Below, piece by piece: positions 7,972 through 16,076 of a stretch of DNA of 40,340 nucleotides. The stretch comes from a bacterium (GTDB lineage: Bacteria > Sumerlaeota > Sumerlaeia > MVZB01), in the NCBI GenBank assembly GCA_021372575.1, contig JAJFUE010000123.1, positions 1 through 40,340 on the forward strand. Reading direction: 5' to 3'. The translations under genes were made by a program, and so were the position numbers. Below the pieces are notes generated by a model. It was not told the origin of the DNA. It ran no database searches and saw only the letters and a program-made list of their open reading frames with translations. Every line of letters starts with the position of its first letter. Position 1 is the first letter of the stretch.

Positions 7972-9858
7972 ATGAGTAAGGCTGACACCCAATTCTCCAA
8001 GGTCGGCTTCGTCGGGCGTTATCTGCTGCCGTTGTTCCTGATCTTTCTCATCCCCGGGTTCAGCCTGTGGTTCTTCATGCACGTGCAGAACTACTACGAC
8101 AAGCAGTTCCTGAGCATGGCCGAACGGGAAATCCAGAACGACAAGCGACTGACCCAGGCCGAGCGCGAAAAGGGCCTGAACTTCTACCGCAAGGTGCCGC
8201 TGTCGAAGATGCTTGCGTCGAACCGCGCCGAGGCCAGGGAATTCCAGAACGGCTTCGAGCCGAAGATCCGCCGCGATTACATGACGTTCCGCTGGATGAT
8301 CCGCATCGCGCGGTTCTGCATCTGGACCGGCATCGCCGCGTTCATCATCGCCGGCATCAGCGTCCTGTTTTCGCTCCGCTCGCAACTGGCGCAGTATTAC
8401 AGCCTGCTGACCGGCTGGCATGTGCTGCGCATTTTTGCGACGCTGCAGGTGATGGGCCAAGGCGTCCTTTTGTTTGCGCTTTCTTACTGGGTGACCGCGT
8501 TCTTCATGGAACAGTATTGGCCGAAACTGGTCATTTGCGGCGCCGTGCTCGCCGTCGGCGGCATTTTCGTTGTGATCGTGGCCATCTTCAAGCGCATCGA
8601 CCAGACGTTTAACGTCGAAGGCCGGGTTCTTGACCATGCAGGCGCCGGGCCGCTGATGCAGCATTTGACCGCCGTCGCGGCCAACCTCGGCATCGAGCCG
8701 CCCCACCAGATCATCGCCGGCATCGACGACAATTTCTTCGTGACCGAGCACACGGTGACGGCCGGCGACAAGACGGTGAGCGGCAAGACGCTGTTCGTCA
8801 GCCTGTCGCTGCTGCGCAACTGCACGCGCGACGAGGCCAACGCGGTGCTGGCGCACGAGATGGCGCATTTCAGCGGCAGCGACACGGTGTATTCGAAGAA
8901 GATTTCGCCGCTGCTGAGCCGGTATTTTGAATATCTCAAGGCGCTCTACAACGGCGGCGTGTCGCGGCCGGTGTTCTATTTCATGCACGCGTTCTGGAGC
9001 CTGTACCAGCTTTCGATCCAGCGCCTGAGCCGCCAGCGCGAGTTCCGCGCCGACGCCATCGCCGCGCAGCAGACGTCGCCGGCCAGCCTCGCCAATGCGC
9101 TCGTCAAGATCGCCGCGTTCTCGCGCTACCGCGGCAAGGTTGAGGAGGACCTGTTCAAAAGGGAAGAAGTCCACGAATCGGTGAACATTCCGGCGCAGGT
9201 CGCGAGCGGCTTCCCGGAGTTCGTCCGCGGCTGCATCGCGGCGTCGGACCTCGGCGAGTCCAAGACGACGCACCCGTTCGATTCGCACCCGACGATGCGC
9301 GAGCGGTTCCAGGCGGTCGGCATCGGCGAGGTCAATCTCGACGAAAAAACGCTGCTCGAACCGGTGGCCGACAGCTGGTACGGCGAGATTCCCGGCGCCG
9401 ACAAGATCGAGGCGGAGCTCTGGGAAGAATATCAAAACGAGTTCAAGAAGGCGCACGAGCTGTCGCTGGCGTATCGCTACATGCCGGCGGGGGAGCAGGA
9501 AACCGCGATCGTGCTCAAGCATTTCCCGGCGCTCGAGTTCATCGACAAGAAGGGCAACAAGCTCGTCATCGACTACCGGCACATTCACTTTTCGAAATGG
9601 CCCGAGCCGATCCGCTACGAGGAGATCGCGAAGTGCACGGCCAGCGAGAGCTTCGGCAGCAAATACCTGAAAATCGAATACAACCGCGGTGGAAAAAAGG
9701 CCGACGAGAAGTTCTGCCTGAGCGGCTTCAAGGACGCCGCCGAGGTTTTGATGGAGCATTTCAAGAAATACTACACGCGTCACCTGGCCTCGCGCGAGTT
9801 CCAGAAGGAAAAAGAAAAAGAGGCGGCGGAAAACGCGGCGGCCGGGAACCAGAATTAA
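7972..9858 (+). CDS. M48-family membrane zinc metalloprotease (HtpX/Ste24-like) with C-terminal PH-like region
   Basis: Membrane-bound zinc peptidases of this family act in envelope protein quality control. The motif HEMAH at residues 295-299 supplies two zinc-binding His and the catalytic Glu. REFRAD, with Glu357, supplies the third ligand. There are four hydrophobic segments: near residues 15-36, around 115-140, and two between 160 and 210. At 628 residues it is about twice HtpX length. The extra C-terminal 130 residues contain KLVIDYRHIHF and IRYEEIAKCTASESFGSKY, which look like a bacterial PH-like fold, followed by a charged tail. CAGGAG lies 7 bp before the ATG, a strong ribosome binding site. 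It may be co-transcribed with the permease 22 bp upstream. The substrate is unknown. Confidence 0.9.
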   Translation: MSKADTQFSKVGFVGRYLLPLFLIFLIPGFSLWFFMHVQNYYDKQFLSMAEREIQNDKRLTQAEREKGLNFYRKVPLSKMLASNRAEAREFQNGFEPKIRRDYMTFRWMIRIARFCIWTGIAAFIIAGISVLFSLRSQLAQYYSLLTGWHVLRIFATLQVMGQGVLLFALSYWVTAFFMEQYWPKLVICGAVLAVGGIFVVIVAIFKRIDQTFNVEGRVLDHAGAGPLMQHLTAVAANLGIEPPHQIIAGIDDNFFVTEHTVTAGDKTVSGKTLFVSLSLLRNCTRDEANAVLAHEMAHFSGSDTVYSKKISPLLSRYFEYLKALYNGGVSRPVFYFMHAFWSLYQLSIQRLSRQREFRADAIAAQQTSPASLANALVKIAAFSRYRGKVEEDLFKREEVHESVNIPAQVASGFPEFVRGCIAASDLGESKTTHPFDSHPTMRERFQAVGIGEVNLDEKTLLEPVADSWYGEIPGADKIEAELWEEYQNEFKKAHELSLAYRYMPAGEQETAIVLKHFPALEFIDKKGNKLVIDYRHIHFSKWPEPIRYEEIAKCTASESFGSKYLKIEYNRGGKKADEKFCLSGFKDAAEVLMEHFKKYYTRHLASREFQKEKEKEAAENAAAGNQN

Positions 9859-9916
9859 TAATGCCACACGCTGATTGAACGGATTGAACGGACTTCCGCT
9901 GATTTGGATTCATCCT

Positions 9917-10160
9917 TACTACTATCCGTCAGAATCTTGTTTTCCTGACAAGATTTTTGAACAGGAGGCAACGGAGGTAACAGAGATTTCGGCCAAAAGA
10001 AATTACTCCGTTTCCTCCGTTTCCTCCTGTTCAATTCTTCAGTTCAGAAATATTCTCTGCCTCTCTGCCAAACTCTGCTTCTCTGCGACAAAAATCTTTT
10101 TCGTGTTTTTTCGTGCTCTTCTTTCGTGTGTTTCGTGTTTGCATTTTTGGGTTGCGGCTC
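9917..10160. repeat. 244-bp dispersed repeat, copy A
   Basis: This stretch matches 27193-27435 over its full length with about 12 differences by eye. Inside it is a hairpin: GAACAGGAGGCAACGGAGG (9959-9977) pairs with CCTCCGTTTCCTCCTGTTC (10015-10033). A run of CTCTGC units and TTTCGTGTTT units follows. It fills most of the 358-bp gap between the converging protease and glycosyltransferase genes. The remaining part of the gap (9866-9916, GATTGAACGGATTGAACGG) is also repetitive. No gene is present. Confidence 0.9.
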
Positions 10161-10217
10161 CGCTGCGCCAAGTTCATCGGTTCAAGTCGTGCCATTCGCG
10201 CGCGGATTTTTGAATTT

Positions 10218-11702
10218 CTATTTCTTTTTCTCGGCGATCCAGAGCGTGACGTCGCCGTCGATCCGCCTGGCGAGGGCATAGCCGTTTTTTTCGAAAACAC
10301 TCATCGTTTGGGGACTCGGGTTCCTGGCCGCAAGGAGCCAGATCGCGCCGCTTGCGGCGGGCATTTTATTTGTAAGCGCGAAATATTTCGCGGGCGGCGG
10401 CGTGCCGGCGTTGACGGCGAACGCATACTTGATCTCGTCGGGGTCGAACGTGTAAAGGTCGCCCGGGCGGACGTTTTGCGTGAAGTCCCGGATGGCCGGT
10501 TTCCACACCTGGCGGGTCGGGTGCACCAGCATGAACACGTTCATCACCAGGCTGATCATGAACAGGATCGCGAGCGCGGCCGAGGGCCGGCGGTGCCATC
10601 CCGAATCGTCGTCGCTGATCTCGCGCGCCAGCCACGTCGCGAACATCAGCCAGCCCGGCAGGCTGAACGTGGCATACCTGATCGAAAGCGGCGCGTGGAT
10701 CGCCGCGTGCGCGATGAGCATCAGCGCCAGCGGCCCGAGCCACAGCATCAGCGAGATCCAGCCGACGTGCGCGCGCCGCGAGCGCGGCAGGCGCGCCAAG
10801 CCGTAAAGGACCAGCGCCAGCATCGGCAGGCACGTCGCAATCCAAAGGGCAATGGCGATCGGCCGCAGCTTCGGCATGGTCGTGTTGAACGGCCCCGCCA
10901 CCGGCAGCACCATCATGCGGACGATCGTCTCGAAGTCCGCCGGGTCCGTCTTGACCGTCGCGGCCATCGAGAGGTTCTTCCACTGCGGCGCCACCGCCGC
11001 GAGGGCGCATGCCGACCCGATGATCAGTCCGGCAAGACTCGCCAGCGCGCCCGTGCGGCTGAACGGTCGGCGCGGCTTGACGGCAATCACGCACAATGCG
11101 CCCGCGAGCGCGATGACGAGCCACGCGAAATGATAATTCATGAGGCTGCCGGCGAGGCTCATCACGAGGCAAATGAAAAAAAGCCGCCACGGCCGCGCGG
11201 CCTGCGACCAAATCAGGCCCATCCCGAGCATAGCCACGCTGATGGGAAGCATGTACGGGCGCCCCTCGTGGCCGTAAAAAATCAACGCCGGCGACAGCAC
11301 ATACAGGAGCAGCAGGAACGGCCGCGTTCGCAGGCCGACGGCCCGTCGCGCCCACCACATCAGGCCAAACAGGCCGATGAAAAACGCGGCGATCGACGCG
11401 GCGCGGACCATGACAATCGCTGGATTCGCGCCCAGGATCACGCGCAGCAGCGCGAAGTAAAGCGGCGGGTTGTAATCGATCGTGAAGCGGCGGTCGAATG
11501 GGTCGGCGTGCCAGTCCAGGCCCGGGGCGAAAGGATTATAGAGACGCTCCCAGGGGCTGCCGATGCGGCGCACGGTGAAGCCCTCGTCCTCCCAGCAGTC
11601 GTGGCGGACGGCGAGGAACACAAGGAACAGCGCCGCAGCCGCGACGACGATGATCGTCAGTTTGCGAAACAGATCGGGGGTCTGGCGCCGACTATGAACC
11701 AT
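10218..11702 (-). CDS. Membrane glycosyltransferase of the GT39/GT83 (ArnT/PMT-like) type
   Basis: Multi-pass glycosyltransferases of this superfamily move sugars from polyprenyl-phosphate donors outside the inner membrane. The protein has an N-terminal helix (KLTIIVVAAAALFLVFLAV), then an acidic pair in the first external loop (WEDEGFT), which is the family's catalytic position, then NPPLYFALL, and about ten more hydrophobic segments. A soluble C-terminal domain of about 100 residues follows (DLYTFDPDEIKYAFAV). I chose ATG 11702; GTG 11732 would add ten residues and neither has a clear ribosome binding site. It diverges from the creatininase gene and faces repeat copy A at its 3-prime end. 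Acceptor and donor sugars cannot be predicted. Confidence 0.8.
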   Translation of the reverse strand: MVHSRRQTPDLFRKLTIIVVAAAALFLVFLAVRHDCWEDEGFTVRRIGSPWERLYNPFAPGLDWHADPFDRRFTIDYNPPLYFALLRVILGANPAIVMVRAASIAAFFIGLFGLMWWARRAVGLRTRPFLLLLYVLSPALIFYGHEGRPYMLPISVAMLGMGLIWSQAARPWRLFFICLVMSLAGSLMNYHFAWLVIALAGALCVIAVKPRRPFSRTGALASLAGLIIGSACALAAVAPQWKNLSMAATVKTDPADFETIVRMMVLPVAGPFNTTMPKLRPIAIALWIATCLPMLALVLYGLARLPRSRRAHVGWISLMLWLGPLALMLIAHAAIHAPLSIRYATFSLPGWLMFATWLAREISDDDSGWHRRPSAALAILFMISLVMNVFMLVHPTRQVWKPAIRDFTQNVRPGDLYTFDPDEIKYAFAVNAGTPPPAKYFALTNKMPAASGAIWLLAARNPSPQTMSVFEKNGYALARRIDGDVTLWIAEKKK

Positions 11703-11827
11703 CCAGTTATTGTCGCCAACGGGCGTGGGCACTGTCCATCATTTTGCGGTTTCGCTTGCCAACGCCGGTCCGATCTGAACAATCGGTTCAAGAAGCGTTG
11801 CGCCATCACGGGAAAGGGGAGCCTTTC

Positions 11828-12601
11828 ATGGGGATCGATCCGTGGGATTTGACCTCGACGAACCTGGGCCGCCTGCAGGGGCAGAAGTTTGAAGTCGCCG
11901 TGCTGCCGACCGGCGCGATCGAGGCGCACAACCGGCACCTGCCGGAGGGTCAGGATTTCCGGCACACCACATATGTGGCGCGGACGAGTTGCGAAATGGC
12001 GTGGCGGCGCTCGCCGAGCGTGATCTGCCTGCCGGCGCTGCCGTACGGCGTCGATTGCAATCTGCTCGATTTCCCGCTGACGATCCACGTCTCGCAGGCG
12101 GCGCTCGACGCCATGATTCGGGACATCGTGGTCTCGCTCCGGCGGCATGGGATCAGGAAAGTGGTTATTGTGAATGGCCATGGGGGCAACGATTTCACGC
12201 CACTGATTCGCCAGATCCAGTGCGACATGGACGTGCACGTGTTCGTCGTGAACTGGTGGCTTGTCGGCATGGACCGCTACGGCGAAATTTTTGAAAAGCC
12301 CGACGATCACGCCGGCGAATGGGAAACCTCCGTCGCGCTGGCGCTTTATCCTGATCTGGTCGAAATGGAGCGTGCGGGCCACGGCATTCCCACACCGTTC
12401 AGGCTTGAAGGATTGCGCAAAGGCTGGGCGCACACGAGCCGCCGTTTCTCGCGCATGATCGACCACTGCGCCGCCGGCGACCCCTCGCGCGCCACCGCCG
12501 AAAAAGGGCGCAAATATTTGGAATTGGTATGCGGAAGGATCAGTGATTTTTTAGTCGAGCTGGCCGAAGCGAAAATCGACGAAACATTCCCGCAGGTTTA
12601 G
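11828..12601 (+). CDS. Creatininase-family metal-dependent amidohydrolase
   Basis: The family hydrolyses cyclic amides and amides (creatinine, formamidopyrimidines, mycofactocin precursor) using two metal ions. Signature motifs in this 257-residue protein are PTGAIEAHNRHLPEGQD (residues 28-43, metal ligands Glu32, His34 and Asp43), VNGHGGND in the middle, and DDHAGEWETS with the catalytic/metal Glu. The start ATG 11828 has AAGGGGA 9 bp upstream; the frame continues 28 codons further up without family similarity. The last 47 codons recur, diverged, at 12934-13083 beyond a small AT-rich gene, so this locus once held two copies. The true substrate is unknown. Confidence 0.9.
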   Translation: MGIDPWDLTSTNLGRLQGQKFEVAVLPTGAIEAHNRHLPEGQDFRHTTYVARTSCEMAWRRSPSVICLPALPYGVDCNLLDFPLTIHVSQAALDAMIRDIVVSLRRHGIRKVVIVNGHGGNDFTPLIRQIQCDMDVHVFVVNWWLVGMDRYGEIFEKPDDHAGEWETSVALALYPDLVEMERAGHGIPTPFRLEGLRKGWAHTSRRFSRMIDHCAAGDPSRATAEKGRKYLELVCGRISDFLVELAEAKIDETFPQV

Positions 12602-12655
12602 AATATGATACGTTCGATTTATGTTTGATATACATTTCATCAGATGGAGAGAAAA

Positions 12656-12931
12656 ATGGAATGTCCGTTTTGCCACCACAGAATCGGTTATTTTAGCAAG
12701 GCGGTGAATAGTTTGAACCAACGCGCCAGAAAGTGCCCTGCTTGCGGGAAAGCATTCATACTGAAATTGAATAAAAAGAAATACTGGGCGTTTGCGATTC
12801 CTCTGCTGATTGTTGCACTCACGGCTTTGCAGTTATTGCCGCCACATTGGTTAAACCTTCCGGTTGCCGTGGGCATCGTGGTTGGGATTTCCATGTTCTT
12901 TTCACTTAAACCCATCGAACCCGAGGGTTAA
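12656..12931 (+). CDS. Small zinc-ribbon membrane protein, AT-rich
   Basis: The 91-residue protein starts MECPFCHHRIGYF and has a second pair of Cys in CPACGKAF, giving a CxxC-x~23-CxxC zinc ribbon. A basic segment (LKLNKKK) and two hydrophobic helices follow (YWAFAIPLLIVALTALQLL and LPVAVGIVVGISMFFSL). It is probably an inner-membrane protein with a cytoplasmic zinc ribbon. GGAGA lies 5 bp before ATG 12656; the in-frame ATG at 12644 has none. Base composition is clearly lower in GC than its neighbours. It sits exactly between the creatininase gene and a detached second copy of that gene's tail, which suggests arrival by insertion or recombination. Function unknown. Confidence 0.7.
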   Translation: MECPFCHHRIGYFSKAVNSLNQRARKCPACGKAFILKLNKKKYWAFAIPLLIVALTALQLLPPHWLNLPVAVGIVVGISMFFSLKPIEPEG

Positions 12932-12933
12932 TT

Positions 12934-13083
12934 CTGGACCACTGCGCCGCCGGCGATCCGTCGCGCGCAAGCGCGGAAAAGGGAAGGCAATACCTGGAGC
13001 TGGTTTGCGGCCGGATCAGCAAATTTCTAGTCGATCTTGCCTCAGCCGAAATCGACGACACGTTTCCGCAGCAAGCGGGCTGA
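12934..13083 (+). pseudogene. Remnant 3-prime end of a second creatininase-family gene
   Basis: Fifty in-frame codons ending in TGA encode LDHCAAGDPSRASAEKGRQY and continue to a DDTFPQQAG ending. They match the last 47 codons of the creatininase at 11828-12601 at 38 of 47 residues. About 20 of the conserved residues use different codons, so the two copies diverged while both were translated. No start codon or upstream domain is present; the frame begins right after the stop of the zinc-ribbon gene. This is a truncated paralogue, not a duplication made during recent assembly. Confidence 0.85.
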
Positions 13084-13089
13084 TGGGGT

Positions 13090-13515
13090 TCAGGCCTTGT
13101 GCCTGCTTGCCCGAATCAGCACGATCTCGAACGGCCAATCGATTCGCGCCCAGGCCTGTTCCGCCGTATAGACAACGATCGGAATTCCCGTCATGCGGCA
13201 GTAGTGCGCGAGGGCAAGGCAAGCCCGATCGCCGAGCGACGCGCCGATTTTCCTGGTCCGCGCCCGCAGGTCGGCGGCGGTGCGCGTGTGGTCCCAATCG
13301 AATTCGAGAACTTTCAAGCCCAGCTCGTTCACCGCGAGTTCGGCTTCCTTGATGGGGACGCCATGGTCGCATAGTTTGCCGAGGACCTCGCATATATTGA
13401 CGGTTGAAACCCAGCATTGGCCGCCGTCGAGCGCGGCTTCGACCAATTCATGGCCTTTTTCCCGCTGGAGGAAGGCAAGGATCGCGGAGGCGTCGAGGAT
13501 CGAGAGATTATTCAT
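13090..13515 (-). CDS. PIN-domain ribonuclease toxin, VapC-like
   Basis: Type II toxin that cleaves RNA with a Mg-dependent PIN active site. Acidic residues fit the fold: Asp8 in ILDASAILA, Glu43 in NICEVLGKL, Asp96 in SLGDRACLALA, and Glu119 in VYTAEQAW, where many relatives have Asp. Length 141 residues is normal. Its ATG overlaps the end of the antitoxin gene by 8 bp (ATGAATAA), giving translational coupling in the usual antitoxin-then-toxin order. The 3-prime end faces the creatininase remnant 6 bp away. Confidence 0.9.
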   Translation of the reverse strand: MNNLSILDASAILAFLQREKGHELVEAALDGGQCWVSTVNICEVLGKLCDHGVPIKEAELAVNELGLKVLEFDWDHTRTAADLRARTRKIGASLGDRACLALAHYCRMTGIPIVVYTAEQAWARIDWPFEIVLIRASRHKA

Positions 13516-13762
13516 GCCGGGCCTCCGCCTTCCTTTCGGCCAACAGTTCCTTGCTGAGGCTCACGCCCGGCTTGATGTATTTCTGGATTCTTTCCTGGGC
13601 TTTCCGGCGCGCGGCGCGAGCGTTCATGAGCGTGGCGTGATCATTTTCAAGCGTCAGGATCACTTCGTCCCCGATGTCGATCCCGAGGCGTTCGCGAACG
13701 GCCGCCGGGATGACGATGCGCCCGCCCTCGGCGACTTTCAGGATGGTGCGATTGACATCCAT
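13508..13762 (-). CDS. AbrB/SpoVT-type antitoxin, VapB-like
   Basis: The 84-residue protein has the swapped-hairpin AbrB DNA-binding domain: MDVNRTILKVAEGGRIVIPA then VRERLGIDIGDEVILTLEND. A basic C-terminal arm (KAQERIQKYIKPGVSL) would wrap the toxin. AAGGAGA sits 7 bp before ATG 13762, which decides this start over an in-frame ATG at 13786. It likely represses its own promoter together with the toxin at 13090-13515. The promoter would lie in 13763-13890, which has no other gene. Confidence 0.9.
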   Translation of the reverse strand: MDVNRTILKVAEGGRIVIPAAVRERLGIDIGDEVILTLENDHATLMNARAARRKAQERIQKYIKPGVSLSKELLAERKAEARHE

Positions 13763-13891
13763 GACATTTCTCCTTGAGTGTGCCATCTATTTCGATATTG
13801 CCATAAAAAGCACAAAATGGCAACAACGCAGTTCAGCCCCAGAGTTTTGGCGTGCGCAAGCCGATTTCAATTGAAAGGCGTGAGCACCTGA

Positions 13892-14090
13892 GCGCCGAAG
13901 GCGCGAAAGAATAAAACCTGGGGCGGAGCGTAGCGCAGCCCCAGGACAGCGATCCAAGTCAGTCGCGAGCGCTGAAGGCGCAAGAGAAATCGGTTTCTTT
14001 CGCGCTTTCAGCGCTCCGGTTTTCATTGACTCACAACCTGGGGCTGCGCTGCGCTCCGCCCCAGGCTAAATTCCCTTGCGCTTTCAGCGC
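13892..14090. repeat. Compound palindromic repeat: 54-bp inverted arms around a long hairpin
   Basis: The left arm (13892-13945) and right arm (14037-14090) are inverted copies with about 9-10 mismatches. Each contains its own palindrome, CCTGGGGC...GCCCCAGG (13917-13945 and 14037-14065; 28 of 29 positions match when inverted), plus a GCGC-GAA-GCGC mini-hairpin. Between them, AGCGCTGAAGGCGC (13968-13981) and the following purines pair with a stretch ending TTTCAGCGCT (14015) as a 22-bp stem with three mismatches and loop TCGG. The cluster lies upstream of vapB and mmsA and codes for nothing I can support. Confidence 0.85.
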
Positions 14091-14101
14091 AGAAATTCGG
14101 A

Positions 14102-14235
14102 TTAGCCGCGCTAAACACATACACCGGTAAACCGGTCCTGAATTAATGGCGCATGTGTCCGGGGGTTGGGGATCGAACCACTTCGTGGTTCAAAACCGTC
14201 ATCGACTCCACTTATGAGGCACGATGCCGGCGGCT
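14102..14235. other. Palindrome-rich spacer upstream of mmsA
   Basis: This follows the compound repeat. It holds TTAGC-CGC-GCTAA (14102-14114), ACACAT/ATGTGT arms (14115-14120 and 14153-14158) enclosing ACCGGT-AA-ACCGGT (14123-14136), and AACCAC-TTC-GTGGTT (14176-14190). It could be part of the same mobile repeat or a structured RNA. It does not fold as a tRNA. No promoter for mmsA stands out. Confidence 0.4.
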
Positions 14236-14355
14236 CCCTGAAAACTCAATTGCCCATATGAAAATGAATCTCTTTACGATCCGGATCGCCTGTGGTATTT
14301 TCCACGGGTTTTGATGACAGGCCCAGGCCTTGGAGACAGTAACAGGGGAGAAATC

Positions 14356-15867
14356 ATGGCAACTTTGAGCGAGGTTCAGACGGTCAAGCTTTTGCTCGAC
14401 GGCGAGTTCCGCGAGAGCGCGGGGACGCAGTTCCATGAGGTCAAGGACCCGGCCACGCAGGAGGTCCTGGCGCGCGTTCCGTTCGCGACCGATGGCGAGC
14501 TCGACGCCGCGGTCAAGTCCGCGCAGGCCGCGTTTCTCGAGTGGCGCGACCGGCCGCTTTCCGACCGCGCGCGCCTGTTCATGAAATTTCAGGACCTGCT
14601 CAAGGCGCACAAGACCGACATCGCGAAGACGCTGTGCCGCGAAAGCGGCAAGCTCCTTGCCGACGCCGAGGGCGACCTGTGGCGCGGCATCGAAGTCGCC
14701 GAGCACGCGTGCGGCATCGCGACGCTGCTCATGGGCGAGACCGCCGAAAACGTCGCGCGCAATATCGACACGATCAGCATGCAGCAGCCGCTCGGCGTCT
14801 GCGCCGGCATCACGCCGTTCAACTTCCCCGGCATGATCCCGCTGTGGATGTATCCGATGGCGATCGCGTGCGGCAACGCGTTCGTCCTGAAGCCGTCGGA
14901 GCAGGACCCGATGACGGTCATGCGCGTCGCGGAACTGTTCGTCGAGGCGGGGTTCCCCAAAGGCCTGCTCAATATTATTCACGGCGGCCGCGACCAGGTC
15001 GACGCGCTCATCCGTCACCCGCTCGTGCGCGCCGTTTCGTTCGTCGGATCGGTCCCGGTGGCGCAGCATGTCTATAAGACCGGCGCCGACGCGCTCAAGC
15101 GCGTGCAGTGCCTCGGCGGCGCGAAAAACCACATGGTCATCATGCCCGACGCCAATCGCGCGCAGACCATTTCGGCGCTCGTCGGCGCGGCGTGCGGCGC
15201 CGCCGGCCAGCGCTGCATGGCGATCAGCGTCGCGGTGTTCGTCGGCGATTCGGACGCGATCATTCCCGAACTCGTCGAGGCTTTCAAAAAAGTCCGCCCC
15301 GGCCGCTGGGACAACGCCGACGCCGCCTACGGCCCGCAGATTAGCCCGCGCGCGAAACAACGCGTGCTGGATCTCATCACGTCCGGCAAGAAGGAAGGCG
15401 CCAAGTGCCTTGTGGACGGCTCGGGGTTCGTGATGCCCGGCTACGAGCAAGGCAACTTCGTCGGTCCGACGCTCTTTGACAACGTCACGACCAACATGTC
15501 GATCTACAAGGAAGAAGTTTTCGGCCCGGTCCTGTGCATGATGCGCGCGAAGACGCTCGACGAGGCGATCAAGCTCATCAACGCCAACCCGTACGGCAAC
15601 GGCACGTCGATCTTCACGCGCTCGGGCGCGGCCGCGCGCAAGTTCCAGCACTCGATCGAGGTCGGCCAGGTCGGCATCAACGTCCCGATCCCCGTACCGC
15701 TGCCGTTCTTCTCGTTCACCGGCTCGCGCGGATCGTTCTACGGCGACCTGCACGTCTATGGCAAGCAGGCCGTGCGTTTCTACACTCAAACCAAGACGAT
15801 CACCTCGCGCTGGTTCGAAGACGAAGGCCCCGCCGCCGGCCCGAACATGACAATATCGTTGAAATAA
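14356..15867 (+). CDS. mmsA: CoA-acylating methylmalonate-semialdehyde dehydrogenase
   Basis: This NAD- and CoA-dependent aldehyde dehydrogenase converts methylmalonate or malonate semialdehyde to propionyl- or acetyl-CoA in valine, thymine or inositol breakdown. The 503-residue protein has the ALDH fold with [20 protein letters not shown] (residues about 137-156), [12 protein letters not shown], and the catalytic Cys287 in [16 protein letters not shown] and the MPDAN segment are typical of the MmsA/IolA branch rather than of other ALDHs. AGGGGAG lies 6 bp before ATG 14356; a 15-codon upstream extension has no such site. No inositol or valine pathway partner is adjacent. The enzyme is cytoplasmic and probably tetrameric. 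Confidence 0.95.
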   Translation: MATLSEVQTVKLLLDGEFRESAGTQFHEVKDPATQEVLARVPFATDGELDAAVKSAQAAFLEWRDRPLSDRARLFMKFQDLLKAHKTDIAKTLCRESGKLLADAEGDLWRGIEVAEHACGIATLLMGETAENVARNIDTISMQQPLGVCAGITPFNFPGMIPLWMYPMAIACGNAFVLKPSEQDPMTVMRVAELFVEAGFPKGLLNIIHGGRDQVDALIRHPLVRAVSFVGSVPVAQHVYKTGADALKRVQCLGGAKNHMVIMPDANRAQTISALVGAACGAAGQRCMAISVAVFVGDSDAIIPELVEAFKKVRPGRWDNADAAYGPQISPRAKQRVLDLITSGKKEGAKCLVDGSGFVMPGYEQGNFVGPTLFDNVTTNMSIYKEEVFGPVLCMMRAKTLDEAIKLINANPYGNGTSIFTRSGAAARKFQHSIEVGQVGINVPIPVPLPFFSFTGSRGSFYGDLHVYGKQAVRFYTQTKTITSRWFEDEGPAAGPNMTISLK

Positions 15868-15880
15868 ACGAATACATATT

Positions 15881-15948
15881 CACCACAGAGACACGGAGGC
15901 ACGGAGAATGTGAAATTTTGTATTCTCCGTGTCTCTGTGTCTCAGTGG
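15881..15948. repeat. CACGGAGA-type hairpin repeat
   Basis: CACCACAGAGACACGGAGG (from 15881) and its extension to 15909 pair with ATTCTCCGTGTCTCTGTG (from 15922) to 15948, with a few mismatches. Cousins occur at 22224-22354, 23590-23660, 27147-27194 and 35353-35564. The rest of the gap to glyQS (15949-16076) holds only a weak CCCTG/CAGGG hairpin near 16027 and no gene. Confidence 0.75.
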
Positions 15949-16076
15949 CTCAATTCCGTTTCCGCGCCTGCTTGCATCCATTCTTCGCGTGTGATAACCA
16001 TATTGGGATTACACCCGCCCGCTCCCTGTTCGCATCAGGGCACGCGGGGCTGAAAACCTTACCAAAGGCTTACGTC

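Noticed and set aside
7906-9867. 653-residue open frame on minus over the M48 protease
   Set aside because: Shadow of a gene with clear zinc-protease motifs and a strong ribosome binding site.
10113-11852. 579-residue open frame on plus over the membrane glycosyltransferase
   Set aside because: Arg/His/Gln-rich shadow frame with no homologous feature.
12934-13083. A second functional creatininase
   Set aside because: Only the last 50 codons exist; metal-binding motifs and start are missing.
14146-14240. tRNA- or tmRNA-like sequence on the minus strand (GTGGTTCGATCCCC followed by ACCCCCGG and GCGCCA)
   Set aside because: The T stem does not pair, there is no anticodon arm of proper size, and no tmRNA tag reading frame. 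Treated as part of the palindromic repeat region.
15534-16076. Fusion of mmsA-overlapping frame to glyQS
   Set aside because: The upstream part is mmsA in another frame plus repeat; the glycyl-tRNA synthetase N-terminus starts at 16077.
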